From Thalassiosira profunda (Eukaryota > Bacillariophyta > Thalassiosirophyceae > Thalassiosirales > Thalassiosiraceae), in the NCBI GenBank assembly GCA_036939355.1, contig JALLAP010000723.1, positions 1 through 20,580 on the forward strand: 20,580 nucleotides of DNA, in the 5' to 3' direction. Below, in pieces: positions 1-8,306 of this stretch (positions are counted from its first letter, which is position 1; each line of letters begins with the position of its first letter). The position numbers and the translations under genes are program-made. Below the pieces are notes generated by a model that made no database searches, was not told the DNA's origin, and saw only the letters and a list, made by a program, of their open reading frames with translations.

Positions 1-174
1 CAGGCGCGGCAGCAGGGGGCGGCGTACAAAAATCAGATGGAGAAGCGGTAGGGGGGAAATGCAATGACGAAGTCACAGCTGTGAAGGGAGTGCAGACCAA
101 TGCAAAGGGGATCTTTTTTGCAAGTGGTATGGCAACGATTCATTGGTGTTGGCGCGGATGATTGCAATTACGGA

Positions 175-372
175 CTACTCATACTTCTGCCTCACAAACA
201 CACTGATCAAGATTGGACCCTGCTGTGGTGCGATTTCCTCTGATCTCTTCAGCACCACTTTGACAGCGCACTCTGATGGCGTTTGAAGAGAGACGTGGCC
301 GTTGTGCGACTGTGTTGCGTTCGAGATGCCTCGGCCAAGGTTGATGGCGATATGAGAGGGCGGGAGATCTTG
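175..372 (-). pseudogene. Possible C-terminal coding piece of a small minus-strand gene, frame broken
   Basis: This stretch reads as 65 codons ending in TAG at 175-177. The composition is protein-like: the last residues are PILISVFVRQKYE, with SECAVKVVLKRSEE before them. The frame is closed upstream by a TGA at 373-375. Just beyond it the neighbouring frame continues plausibly (GGGEEDVFVQL, ending near 377), so a one-base shift near 374 would join the two into one protein reaching to about 470. No GTGAGT donor is present on this strand here, so an intron is less likely than an indel or a decayed gene. I recognise no family. If real, the gene is divergent from the V-ATPase gene and shares its upstream region. 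Confidence 0.35.
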
Positions 373-558
373 TCAATTGCACAAACACGTCCTCCTCCCC
401 ACCTCCATTCTTGGTAGAGCACTCCAAGGAGTCCGCTCCTGCGCTCTTGGCATGTCCCTCCCTGTCGGTGCCTCTACACACCTCCTCTTTCGCCGTCCCC
501 TGCCTGTCCAATCCAACCGGGCGGGTGAGAGTGAGAGAGGCGGACTGCGTGACTTGCA

Positions 559-580
559 ATCACGTGACGTCGAACACGTG
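559..580. promoter_or_regulatory. E-box/CRE cluster upstream of V-ATPase c
   Basis: Two CACGTG cores lie at 561-566 and 575-580, and TGACGTC (CRE-like) at 565-571 overlaps the first. They are 60 to 80 bp upstream of the V-ATPase start at 640. The first site with its flanks reads ATCACGTGAC, one base from the animal CLEAR element GTCACGTGAC. CACGTG is a general bHLH/bZIP core, so the factor is unknown. The placement and clustering are seen; the regulatory role is inferred. Confidence 0.45.
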
Positions 581-639
581 AAAGGACACACCCCCGTCCT
601 CCTCTCCTCTAGTCCCCGCCCCCCCGCCCTCTTCTAGCC

Positions 640-1662
640 ATGGGCTACGACCTGGAATCCACCTACGGCCTGTGCCCGTCGTGGGCGCTGAGCGTGGGGT
701 ATGCGGGGGTGGCCTCGGCTGCAATTCTCAGCAATTGGGGCTCGGCTGTGAGTGCGGGCTGCTATCCAGCCGATGATTGCAAATAATGCGTTGAGGGTGT
801 GCTGGATGTTTATGCCGTCGTCAGCTCCCTGCTGCCCGCATGTCCAGAACGCGGCAGCGACTGCGCAGGGCCTTGGCTGACGGTGACACAACTCTTTGGC
901 TGCAGATCACTCACTCTCCCCGAGGTGCTTCTGCTGACGTTTCACTCAACTCACTCATTGTTTACCTCCATGCACCGCAGTGGGGAACGTGGAAATCCGG
1001 AGTCAGCCTCATTAACACTGGCATTCGGCATCCATCATCCGTGATGAAAAATGTGATACCAATAGTAATGGCAGGTGGTGAGTGGATAGATCTTGCTCTC
1101 AGTTCGAGCTATGGTGCAGCAAACACAACTCAACACACAACGCCAATACACTTTCGATCAGTCATCGGCATCTACGGGCTCATCATTGCAGTGATTTTAG
1201 CCGAGAGCATTCCGTCGCCTGCTCTTTCGAGAGAAAACACATACTCAATATACACCGGAATGGCGCATTTGTGCGCCGGCCTATGTTGTGGCCTGTCGGG
1301 ACTGGCCGCTGGCGGGTGCATAGGCATCGTGGGGGAATACGGCGTCCGGTGCGTGGGGTACAGAGCATCAAACATAACACTCTTCCCAACGAAAACGGAG
1401 GAAGCGGGATATTCGTCAGTATCGGATCATGACCAGGGAAACAGCGAGGATTTGTCCGGAAGTGACGACCAAAACAAACTGTTCGTGGGTATGCTGATCA
1501 TGCTGATTTTCTCGGAGGCCCTGGCATTGTACGGGCTGATAGTCGCTTTGATTGTGANTGGGTATGCTGATCATGCTGATTTTCTCGGAGGCCCTGGCAT
1601 TGTACGGGCTGATAGTCGCTTTGATTGTGAGCCAGCACTCGTTTTCGTGCGGAGAGGGCTAA
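640..1662 (+). CDS. V-type proton ATPase proteolipid subunit c (three exons, contains an assembly duplication)
   Basis: This is the proton-carrying c-ring subunit of the V0 sector, in vacuolar or other endomembranes. Exons are 640-747, 981-1077 and 1162-1662, with GTGAGT...CAG introns of 233 and 84 bp. The second intron lacks stops and is a multiple of three. After dropping one 72-bp copy and the N around 1558, the protein is 210 aa. Four membrane helices are visible: VGYAGVASAAIL in the first, IPIVMAGVIGIYGLIIAVIL in the second, GLCCGLSGLAAG-type sequence in the third (CAGLCCGLSGLAAGGCIGIVG) and LIMLIFSEALALYGLIVALI in the fourth. The essential proton-binding Glu is E187. Compared with typical subunit c, the first helix is divergent and the loop between GVR (129-131) and LFVGM (175-179) carries about 36 extra residues. 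Start: first ATG of the exon, giving a normal N-terminal length. It is probably a divergent paralogue. The family is certain; the paralogue's role is not known. Confidence 0.9.
1486..1630. other. Single-N contig join with uncollapsed 72-bp duplicate
   Basis: Bases 1486-1557 and 1559-1630 are the same 72 bp, separated by one N at 1558. They encode the last helix of V-ATPase c. Removing 73 nt gives exons summing to 633 nt, a whole number of codons, ending in TAA at 1660-1662. This is best explained as an overlap left in place by the assembler, not as biology. Confidence 0.9.
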
Positions 1663-1757
1663 ATCAATGAGGTGAACAGGGTCCTAACGGCGCTGTGTCG
1701 GTGACTGCTTTACTGCTGGCGCGATCAATGAGAAATGTATAGCAGTGGCATTATTTG

Positions 1758-2819
1758 CTATTGCCAGCCCCAACGAATCATTCGCACTTCAACGTCGTAA
1801 CATTGGTCCTCGTCCACAAGCACGCCGGAACCACAAACATTCGTCAGGTTTTGTCTCTCCCACCTCAGTTGCTCCCACTCGTTTTCTGCGAACAGCTCGT
1901 TCAACTCTCGGAGTTCATCCACTTCAACAAGGAAGTCTGCTCCGTGGAACCTCTGTGAATCGGTAATGATGACTTTGGTGGGAGGAGATCCCTCGTCGAA
2001 TGATCGCACGATGGCCTCGTGCAGTCGCCGGCCTACTTGCTTGGCTAAATCGGCGTTGTAGAGGACATCTGCTGCGACAAGCACGTCGCACGTTGGCAAT
2101 GGCTCGTCCGAAAAGAGATCAAAGAATTTCGCGTCGATCGTATCGCCGATCCGATCATCGCATTTGGCGCCATACTCCAGCAATTTCAGTGTGAGCGGAT
2201 TGATGTCCGTTGCAATCACTCTCTTTGCCCCAAGCAACGCTGCTGTCTGGGCCTCCACCCCCGTCCCTGCTCCCAGCACCAACACTGTTGCATTGGATAC
2301 GGGCGACATTTCTGGAGAGGCGAAGTGCCGCATCATGAGCTCTTGCGATGCCGATATGCTACCAGGCCACATGACAACACCAAAGGGATCGCCAACTCTT
2401 GCGCTCCGTTCGGCTTCGTCGATGCTCCACCACTCCTGGATGAGGTCAGACGGCTTGTCCATCTCCCAAACAGTCACCTCTAGCTTCTGTTTGTCGCCTT
2501 CTCCAATCTCGATAGGTATCGTCCGAGAAATAATTGGGACCCAATCAAGCTTTGCTCTTTGGCGTTCCTCTCCAGCGGTAGCAACGTCGTCGAGAGCAAA
2601 GAGCATGGGTCTCGAGAAACGCTCACAATGGCTGCGTTTGGACGCTTTGAAGGTGAATGCGTCTACCAGAGCGCAGTTTGGTAACACCAAGGCTGTCCCT
2701 TGGTCGACCACAGATGCAACAGAAAGCAACATTACCACAAGGACAGTCAGAGAAACCGCCTTCGAGACTGCTACTTCCACACTCCACGCTTCAGTTGAGC
2801 GATCGCTGATGCGACGCAA
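1758..2819 (-). CDS. Class I SAM-dependent methyltransferase, Methyltransf_16 (METTL21/FAM86-like) type
   Basis: The 353-aa protein has a SAM-binding Rossmann core: GVVMWPG at about 147-153, motif I VLVLGAGTGVEAQ at about 179-191 with the acidic ATDIN following near 203-207, and DVLVAADVLYN at about 245-255. This order matches the METTL21/FAM86 family, most known members of which methylate lysines in proteins; the substrate here cannot be read from sequence. A hydrophobic segment at about 21-38 suggests a signal peptide or anchor. An A-F junction at residues 54-55 could be the boundary of a bipartite plastid presequence as in algae with secondary plastids, but it is rather far from the hydrophobic core. 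It is convergent with V-ATPase c (95-bp gap) and tandem with the GT25-like gene (60-bp gap). No introns are seen. Confidence 0.85.
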   Translation of the reverse strand: MRRISDRSTEAWSVEVAVSKAVSLTVLVVMLLSVASVVDQGTALVLPNCALVDAFTFKASKRSHCERFSRPMLFALDDVATAGEERQRAKLDWVPIISRTIPIEIGEGDKQKLEVTVWEMDKPSDLIQEWWSIDEAERSARVGDPFGVVMWPGSISASQELMMRHFASPEMSPVSNATVLVLGAGTGVEAQTAALLGAKRVIATDINPLTLKLLEYGAKCDDRIGDTIDAKFFDLFSDEPLPTCDVLVAADVLYNADLAKQVGRRLHEAIVRSFDEGSPPTKVIITDSQRFHGADFLVEVDELRELNELFAENEWEQLRWERQNLTNVCGSGVLVDEDQCYDVEVRMIRWGWQ

Positions 2820-2879
2820 ATTCTGTGTTTGAGCAAGTGATTATTAGCGCCACAGATGCACAGGCATAAGCGAAGCTCT

Positions 2880-4520
2880 TCAACTCACTGCATTGCCAAG
2901 GCCATTCTTTGGCACCCATTCTCCAGTCTCCTTTTTGTGTTCCACTATGCGTCTCTCTTCTTCAGTCAGCCAAACGCGATCCCAAACGTCTGAGCCATCG
3001 ATTCGATCTTCGCAAGACAGTCGGTACTGCGTCTCCGTCGACTTGCAGAATCCTTCCTCCCAGTGCGGATGGAGCAAGCTGCCCAGCATGGGGGCTCTGA
3101 CGAAGGCCACCTTATCGGGCAGGTGCACGCATTTCGTTCCGTACTCCTGGTAAACGTGGCGTGGCAGTATCTTATCAATAGGTTTCGCTTTGTACGCTCT
3201 CATCTTCTTCCCTTTCCACATCAGGGAGCCCACATCGTGCCTCAGTTGATGGAGGAGTGAATGGTAGACTGTCGGTGATACCGTGTAGGCAAACGCTCCC
3301 CACACAGCGACTCCACCGGGGTCTGCGAACTCAGGAACGGCTGGCGGGCCATCCACTGACTCGCCTTGCGCTTTCGACTTGGCATCTATCGAGTCTAGCT
3401 CAAAGTCGTCGTGGGTAGGGAAGGGAAATATCGAGCACTCTCCTTCGGCACGTTTGTTGAGTGTTGCTCTCGGCAGATGGTTGTTGTAAACCCACGTCAG
3501 GTTTGGCAGCGAGCCCAGCCAGCCATAGTACCTCATGTGACACTCGGGCTCTGCGTTGTCGCTAGCTTCGATGACATCCCAGATGCGGTTGGCGCACTCG
3601 CAGCTCCATGTTTCTGTTTCTGCGTTGCCTCCTTCGCCAACGCCAACAAAGACTCTCACATTGTCTTCCAGGATGAAATCAAACCCTGCATCACTGCCAT
3701 CCAAGCTGCTGCTCTCGTTGTCACCAACCAGCTTCTTCATCGCTATCAGGTGTGCCAATGTGCACCCCAACACGCCTCTATCTCGATTGAGGCCCTTGGC
3801 CTTCCGCCACATTTCCATGCTGTAGGGGAGCGACCTGTCCTCGGCGGATCCTCTGCGCATCGGAGAGATGGGCACCAGAGACGACGTTTTGTGCCCCAGC
3901 CAAGTCTTTGTCTTCTTCTCCTTTGATTTGTCGTTTGCGACAGCTGCAGCGTTACACTGGCTGCTGTTCTTGGCACCATGATCTCCCGTTGCCTCCGTTG
4001 TGGTTGCAAGATACACAAACGGATCTATCTCCTTGTGCGTATCGCCTTTGGAGCTCGTATGAGATGCTGCGTTCCTTCGTTCGGCAAGTCTCAAGATGCT
4101 GCCCTCGTAATCATCATCAACAACGATCTCATCCGATACTTGCTCTCTCACGGCTCGGCAGATGGCTTGCCATTCGACCTCCGGTAGCAATCCGGCGTTG
4201 TTGGCGTGCTCCAGGAGGCTCATGCGATTGCGCAATTCGCGAGAGGGTATCCCAGGAGAAAAGACAGGCGGCTCGAAGTGCGCGGACAGCGATGGGTGCG
4301 TTGCAAACATGCGCCGGATTTGCTCGTGGCGGCAGGTTGATGTGCTTCCTGGGTCGACGGAAGTCTCGCCTTCGTCGCTTGGTATCAGCGAGATGACGAG
4401 GGGCCGGAGTTTTCGCTTGCTCCGATGGCGGCAACGGGGGTTGGGGCACGTCATCGTCGAGCTGTGAAATGATGAGATGTGATGTCCCCGCCGCCGGGTG
4501 TTGTCGACAGGATACCGCAA
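2880..4520 (-). CDS. GT25-like glycosyltransferase domain protein
   Basis: The single-exon protein is 546 aa. RPLVISLIPS at about 39-48 followed by a RHEQIRRMF stretch resembles the opening strand of glycosyltransferase family 25. GVLGCTLAHLIAMKKL at 249-264 and FDFILEDNVRVF at 280-291 match the family's G-C-x-x-S/A-H and V/I-L-E-D-D/N motifs; the second metal-site Asp is Asn here. Later, GAFAYTVSP near 408-416 and KPIDKILPR at 446-454 fit the C-terminal conserved region. A long low-complexity insert (about 150-235) separates the halves. I see no clear signal peptide or membrane helix, which is odd for a secretory-pathway enzyme, so the N-terminus may be incomplete. Donor and acceptor are unknown. 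Known members transfer galactose or other sugars to collagen or lipooligosaccharide. Met23 is an alternative start. Confidence 0.7.
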   Translation of the reverse strand: MRYPVDNTRRRGHHISSFHSSTMTCPNPRCRHRSKRKLRPLVISLIPSDEGETSVDPGSTSTCRHEQIRRMFATHPSLSAHFEPPVFSPGIPSRELRNRMSLLEHANNAGLLPEVEWQAICRAVREQVSDEIVVDDDYEGSILRLAERRNAASHTSSKGDTHKEIDPFVYLATTTEATGDHGAKNSSQCNAAAVANDKSKEKKTKTWLGHKTSSLVPISPMRRGSAEDRSLPYSMEMWRKAKGLNRDRGVLGCTLAHLIAMKKLVGDNESSSLDGSDAGFDFILEDNVRVFVGVGEGGNAETETWSCECANRIWDVIEASDNAEPECHMRYYGWLGSLPNLTWVYNNHLPRATLNKRAEGECSIFPFPTHDDFELDSIDAKSKAQGESVDGPPAVPEFADPGGVAVWGAFAYTVSPTVYHSLLHQLRHDVGSLMWKGKKMRAYKAKPIDKILPRHVYQEYGTKCVHLPDKVAFVRAPMLGSLLHPHWEEGFCKSTETQYRLSCEDRIDGSDVWDRVWLTEEERRIVEHKKETGEWVPKNGLGNAVS

Positions 4521-4936
4521 GATACCCTTCGCTCTCTTAGTTCATGCGCACCGTCGCCGCCGGCGCCGCAACCCCTCTCACTCGCCCATCACCATAACTG
4601 CCCGTCCGTCAGCGCCTCTCACGACCACCCAACACGTGCACTCCCACAACCCATCAACCATCACGGAAGATTTGCATGCAACTTCCCTGCAAAGTGTCAC
4701 CAAAGGGGGCGTGGAAGGCGGCGGCGGTTGATTGGGCTGTGGGACTTTCTTCGCGGCGAGGCTTGTGTGTCGACCTCGCAGATACGTGGGAATTAATACC
4801 TCGAGTGTCGCACCTCTGGCAGGCTCGATTTTTTCTGCGTTCGTCGTCACTCTTCGATTTCGATTCGGCTCATAAAATTCGTCGCGCCGACCAACACCCC
4901 TTCCCTCTCCCCAGAACAACCCACCCCACCGCCACC
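4521..4936. promoter_or_regulatory. Divergent intergenic region between the GT25-like and A20 genes
   Basis: These 416 bp separate two divergent genes, so they should hold both promoters. A CACGTG lies near 4633-4638. An AT-rich TATA-like stretch (CATAAAATT) lies about 65 bp upstream of the A20 start. The rest is rich in C and A tracts. No further coding piece is convincing here. Confidence 0.4.
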
Positions 4937-5689
4937 ATGGACGGCCAGGAGACCACCGCCACCCCCACCGAGCCCAAGCTGTGCAAGATGGGCTGCGGCT
5001 TCTTCGTGAGTTTCGACCGGCGTTTTGATTTTGAGTGAAAGTGGGATTGGACCTTTCGGCGAGGGGTCGGCGTTGGCCCCATGGCCCGCCAGGGTGCAGG
5101 ACCGTCGGAGCGGCCGGAGGACGGCGCCATCCTCCTCTCTGCCGATGCCAATGGTGGCCTGAAGCGCCATGGCTCCGCCGGGCCCTCCCATGGCCGCCTC
5201 GCCGGCCCGCCAGTCGCCGCGCGTTCAATCCTGCCAAATTCCACCGCTGTCGGTGACACGGCTGTTCGCTCACGCCTTTTCGTCCGCCCTCCTCCCCAAT
5301 AACAGGGAAGCAACGCCACCGGAGACTGCTGCTCCAAATGTTGGAACTCTATGAAGAAGGACGACGCCCCGTCCCCTGCGGCGGCCCCGGTGGTCGCCGC
5401 TCCGGCCCCGGTCGTTCAGCCCCCCTCGCCAACACCCGCCACGCCACCCGCGACGGCCAGCCCGGCGCCCGCCCCGGCGGCCGAGCCCGCTGTGGAGCCC
5501 ATGGAGACTGAATCGAAGCCCGCCGCGGCCCCGTCGCCCGCGAAGAAGAAGAAAAAGAAGAAGCTCGGATACAAGGCCATGATGGCGCAGATGCAGGCCG
5601 GGTCGGGGGAGCGCGACGAGGAGAAGGAGAAGCAGGCGATCGAGAAGGTGACCGGCGGGGGCGCCTTCATGAAGATTGACAAAATATGA
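4937..5689 (+). CDS. A20-type zinc-finger protein with Lys-rich tail
   Basis: There are two exons, 4937-5005 and 5306-5689, with a 300-bp GTGAGT...CAG intron inside the finger, giving 150 aa. The start sits in a strong Kozak context (GCCACCATGG). Splicing restores a complete A20 finger, C-x3-C-x11-C-x2-C, with C16, C20, C32 and C35 and the core CKMGCGFFGSNATGDC. A20 fingers bind ubiquitin; plant and animal stress-associated proteins usually add an AN1 finger, which is absent. A Pro/Ala-rich linker spans about 44-100. A run of lysines at about 103-109 is followed by LGYKAMMAQMQ and a charged helix, and the tail ends GGGAFMKIDKI. The lysine run could be a nuclear signal. The ubiquitin role is inferred from the family. 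Part of the intron also shows open frames, but none is protein-like. Confidence 0.88.
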
Positions 5690-6089
5690 GGAGGCCCTGG
5701 ATGGGTTTGGGGGTCGAAGGGAGGCATGGAGAAGGGCTGGTTATTATTTGGAGTTGAGAGCGGGTATTATTGGTGGCTCTCCTCGTCGTCCAGCAGGCAG
5801 CCCTCCGTCAGAGAGTCCACCCCCTGGGGTTGCTTGCTCAGCCTGAACTTCAGATGTCTGAAGTCTGAACGCGTGAACCTATCCCCACAATTTATATTCA
5901 GTGGGGAATGGAGCCGGTACTGTTTGGAGAAGGATACTACTGTAAAGGATTTATGCCTACGATTCTTCGCCTAACCGGGCGTGCGTAGCGATGACATCTA
6001 GATTCGACGAAGGGAGAATTGACGCCTTCTGTGGCGTGCTTGACCCTGCCTGGCCAACATGAAAATGGTGCCCCTTCGCTCCCCACTTC
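5690..6089. other. Convergent 3' intergenic region
   Basis: These 400 bp lie between the ends of the A20 and MYND genes and should contain both 3' UTRs. A perfect 16-bp palindrome (CTTCAGATGTCTGAAG, 5848-5863) could form a short hairpin. No supported gene or RNA is seen. Confidence 0.5.
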
Positions 6090-7448
6090 TCAGGGAGCTT
6101 CAACGAACTGCCGAGTCTTTTTGTCGCTCAATTTCACGTCGCAACCCGGTGCCGCAAGGCAAAGCTTCCGATGCCATTTCTTCTCGTACAGCCAGCGTGC
6201 GCCATCAGATGCAGTGATGCACATGATAGAGATGTCGCGTTGCTTTGCCTCCTTGAGGAAGGCGCCCATATGAGATATGGCTGCAACCTTCATGAACTCG
6301 GGAAGATCTTCAGGCAGTTCGTCGTAGCCGGACTCGAGCACCCGGAACAGGACATTGTGCATCAAGCACACAGGATCACCCGGCTCACCGTCGTGTGCAG
6401 CTTGGGACTTGTCGTCAAGGAACATTGTGTGCCCCGTCAACAGTGCTTCTCCATTAGCCGCCTTTTGAATGGAAACATCCAAGTTAATAAGACTCCTCGC
6501 CCCCCGCTCGCGCCAGCTCGCAGAGCTGCAGCGCACGATTTCGTCGAGGAAGGGGATTGTGCGTTGAGACAGGGCCATTTCGAGTGCATGCGTGCCCTCC
6601 AGGAGGCATTGCGTGTGCATTTCCAGTATGGTCCTCCAGCCCGGCTCGCTCCTCACGGCACAGAGAGTTGGGCATCGTTCTTTGTGAGGTTCCTCGTCAT
6701 TACCGAGAAAGCCCTGTTTCCACGAGGCCTTTTGGCATTCCTTGTTGCAGAATCTCGCTATCTTGCATTTGGAGCAGCCCTTCATCTCCCTCCCCCCTCC
6801 GTTGCAATGAAAGCATCCAGTGGATGCCTGAACAACTGCAATCACACAGGCCACAATATCTTTATCAAACTCGCGATTGAAGGACCAACCGGTGACATCG
6901 CTGATGTACTCGGAATCGCAGCTCTCCTCCCCCCTTCCCTCCTGCATCTTGTCGCGGATGCTTTTCATCTCCCTCGCAATCCCCAACGCAATGGATTCCA
7001 TGCCTCGCGTCGTCCAACCGTCAACAAATGTTCCCCGATACTCCTGCTTCTCCTTCTTCTGATCTTGTAACAGCGCCATTGCAAAGGAGACATCGTCGTC
7101 TTGCAAGTCGGAACTGCCACTGGAAAGCCTCGTGCTCGAACGATGCGCCTCCAACAAATTCCTCGCGCCGTTGGCCTCCATGTCGTTTTCCCCCGACGCC
7201 TGCACGTGCTGGCTGATGATACTTTTGTCAACGTCCGGGAACTCCTCCCGAAGTGTCTGTATGCGTTCCGTGGCGTACCGCCAGCTCGTGGCGCAGTATC
7301 CCGGCGGGTATCGCGATCCGCTGAACATACCGCGGAACCACCCGCAATGGCGGCAGGGGGTCGACTCATTGACTCCATTGTCGACATAGCAGTTTTGCTC
7401 GACGCAGTGGGGACACGAGCTCCCGTCCCAGATGCCGTAGGACGTCAT
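6090..7448 (-). CDS. MYND zinc-finger protein with N-terminal Cys cluster
   Basis: From the Met at 7448 the protein is 452 aa. The open frame continues 79 codons upstream, but that part is Pro/Ala-rich and translates a GC-rich tract, so I chose 7448. The N-terminus has two CxxC pairs (C12/C15 and C32/C35) that look like a small zinc ribbon. Residues about 68-100 (REEFPDVDKSIISQHV, then NGARNLLE) resemble a CUE/UBA-type three-helix fold; this is a weak inference. The MYND finger is at about 212-259: CFHC, CSKC, FC-NKEC, W and H-x3-C are all present, so it should bind two zincs. MYND domains mediate protein contacts in chromatin and signalling proteins. No SET or ankyrin part is visible. It is tandem with the Cys-rich gene upstream (858-bp gap) and convergent with A20. 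Confidence 0.8.
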   Translation of the reverse strand: MTSYGIWDGSSCPHCVEQNCYVDNGVNESTPCRHCGWFRGMFSGSRYPPGYCATSWRYATERIQTLREEFPDVDKSIISQHVQASGENDMEANGARNLLEAHRSSTRLSSGSSDLQDDDVSFAMALLQDQKKEKQEYRGTFVDGWTTRGMESIALGIAREMKSIRDKMQEGRGEESCDSEYISDVTGWSFNREFDKDIVACVIAVVQASTGCFHCNGGGREMKGCSKCKIARFCNKECQKASWKQGFLGNDEEPHKERCPTLCAVRSEPGWRTILEMHTQCLLEGTHALEMALSQRTIPFLDEIVRCSSASWRERGARSLINLDVSIQKAANGEALLTGHTMFLDDKSQAAHDGEPGDPVCLMHNVLFRVLESGYDELPEDLPEFMKVAAISHMGAFLKEAKQRDISIMCITASDGARWLYEKKWHRKLCLAAPGCDVKLSDKKTRQFVEAP

Positions 7449-8306
7449 TATGATAAACTTGAGTGGATGCGAGGGCCTAAGGCCTGATTGCTGCCCTCGG
7501 CCGCCGGTAGAGGCAGGCGGGGGCGCGGGCGGGGGAGCGCGGAGCAGCTCCAGCGGGGCGGCGGGGGCGGCGCGGTTATAAAGGCCGTGCGCGCCCAAAA
7601 AGTGGGCCTGGGCGATTTTTGTACGTAGTACTTTTCCGTATGTATCCATGTTATTTTTATGATTTTCAAAGGGTCCCCGAAACACTTGTTACGTACCCTG
7701 GTGCCCTCCTGGTGAGCGCCAGGACCAATGTGAGGCTACAAACCATCGATAAATGCATCAAACTAAATGTTTTGGGTGTTGGTTGGGGTATCATATGCCG
7801 GCTAAAATCGGGTTGCAATTAGTATGAGCAGAGTGCATGGTGAGCATGCATGACTAAAATACCGGCTTCCACAGCGACATTCAGCCCCAACGGACATCAG
7901 AAATGAAATCTACATGCAATTTTAGGCCAGACAAGGTCCTGATAACATCATATCGGCCGATATTGCATGATTGCGATTCAGCGTTCGACTAACTTTTACT
8001 AGGTGCGCGCCTCACAAAAAAGTGCGTCTGGGAGGCGCAGGCGCAGTTTTTTGGAAAAAAGGGGGCGCGCACGGCCTTTATTTTTCACCGCGAGGAAGCG
8101 CGGAATCTTGGTCTTGGCTTTCTCGTTTTTTAGCTAAACTAGATAACAAGGTGCATGCACCGCGTCCGTGATCTTCCGCTGCCTCGTCTCTTGGACTTGA
8201 CGACAAACGAACAAGTTGATTGGGTTCCTCGATTGGGTAGAAGCACAATGTTCATGTTGAGTAGAAACTCGCAGCCATCTGCAGAGCAAATAATACTAAG
8301 TTAATG
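7449..8306. other. Intergenic region with a spaced 19-bp inverted repeat
   Basis: No coding piece is supported in these 858 bp. The part next to the MYND start is very GC-rich, and a TATA-like TTTATAA on the minus strand (near 7577-7583) lies about 130 bp upstream of that start. The middle, about 7630-7990, is AT-richer. A perfect inverted repeat links 7578-7596 and 8063-8081 (separate entry). Confidence 0.5.
7578..8081. repeat. Spaced 19-bp perfect inverted repeat, possible non-autonomous element
   Basis: ATAAAGGCCGTGCGCGCCC at 7578-7596 is the exact reverse complement of 8063-8081, 466 bp apart. Both arms are followed on the inside by A/T runs. No matching target duplication is seen outside the arms, so a transposon origin is only a possibility. 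Confidence 0.4.

Noticed and set aside
1349..1462. A 114-bp in-frame intron in V-ATPase c that would remove the loop insert
   Set aside because: Its ends (GTGCGT and AAG) differ from the GTGAGT...CAG ends of all firm introns here and it lacks a clear pyrimidine tract. Kept as an alternative only.
4578..5337. Long minus-strand open frames opposite the A20 gene
   Set aside because: Their composition is Arg/Gly/Trp-rich shadow translation of GC-rich DNA. The spliced A20 finger on the plus strand accounts for the region.
6171..7070. 299-codon plus-strand frame opposite the MYND gene
   Set aside because: It is antisense to a MYND finger with all zinc ligands in place. It has no domain of its own.
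7449..7685. 79-residue N-terminal extension of the MYND protein
   Set aside because: The extension is Pro/Ala/Gly-rich translation of a GC-rich tract that includes one arm of the inverted repeat. The Met at 7448 starts the conserved-looking Cys cluster.
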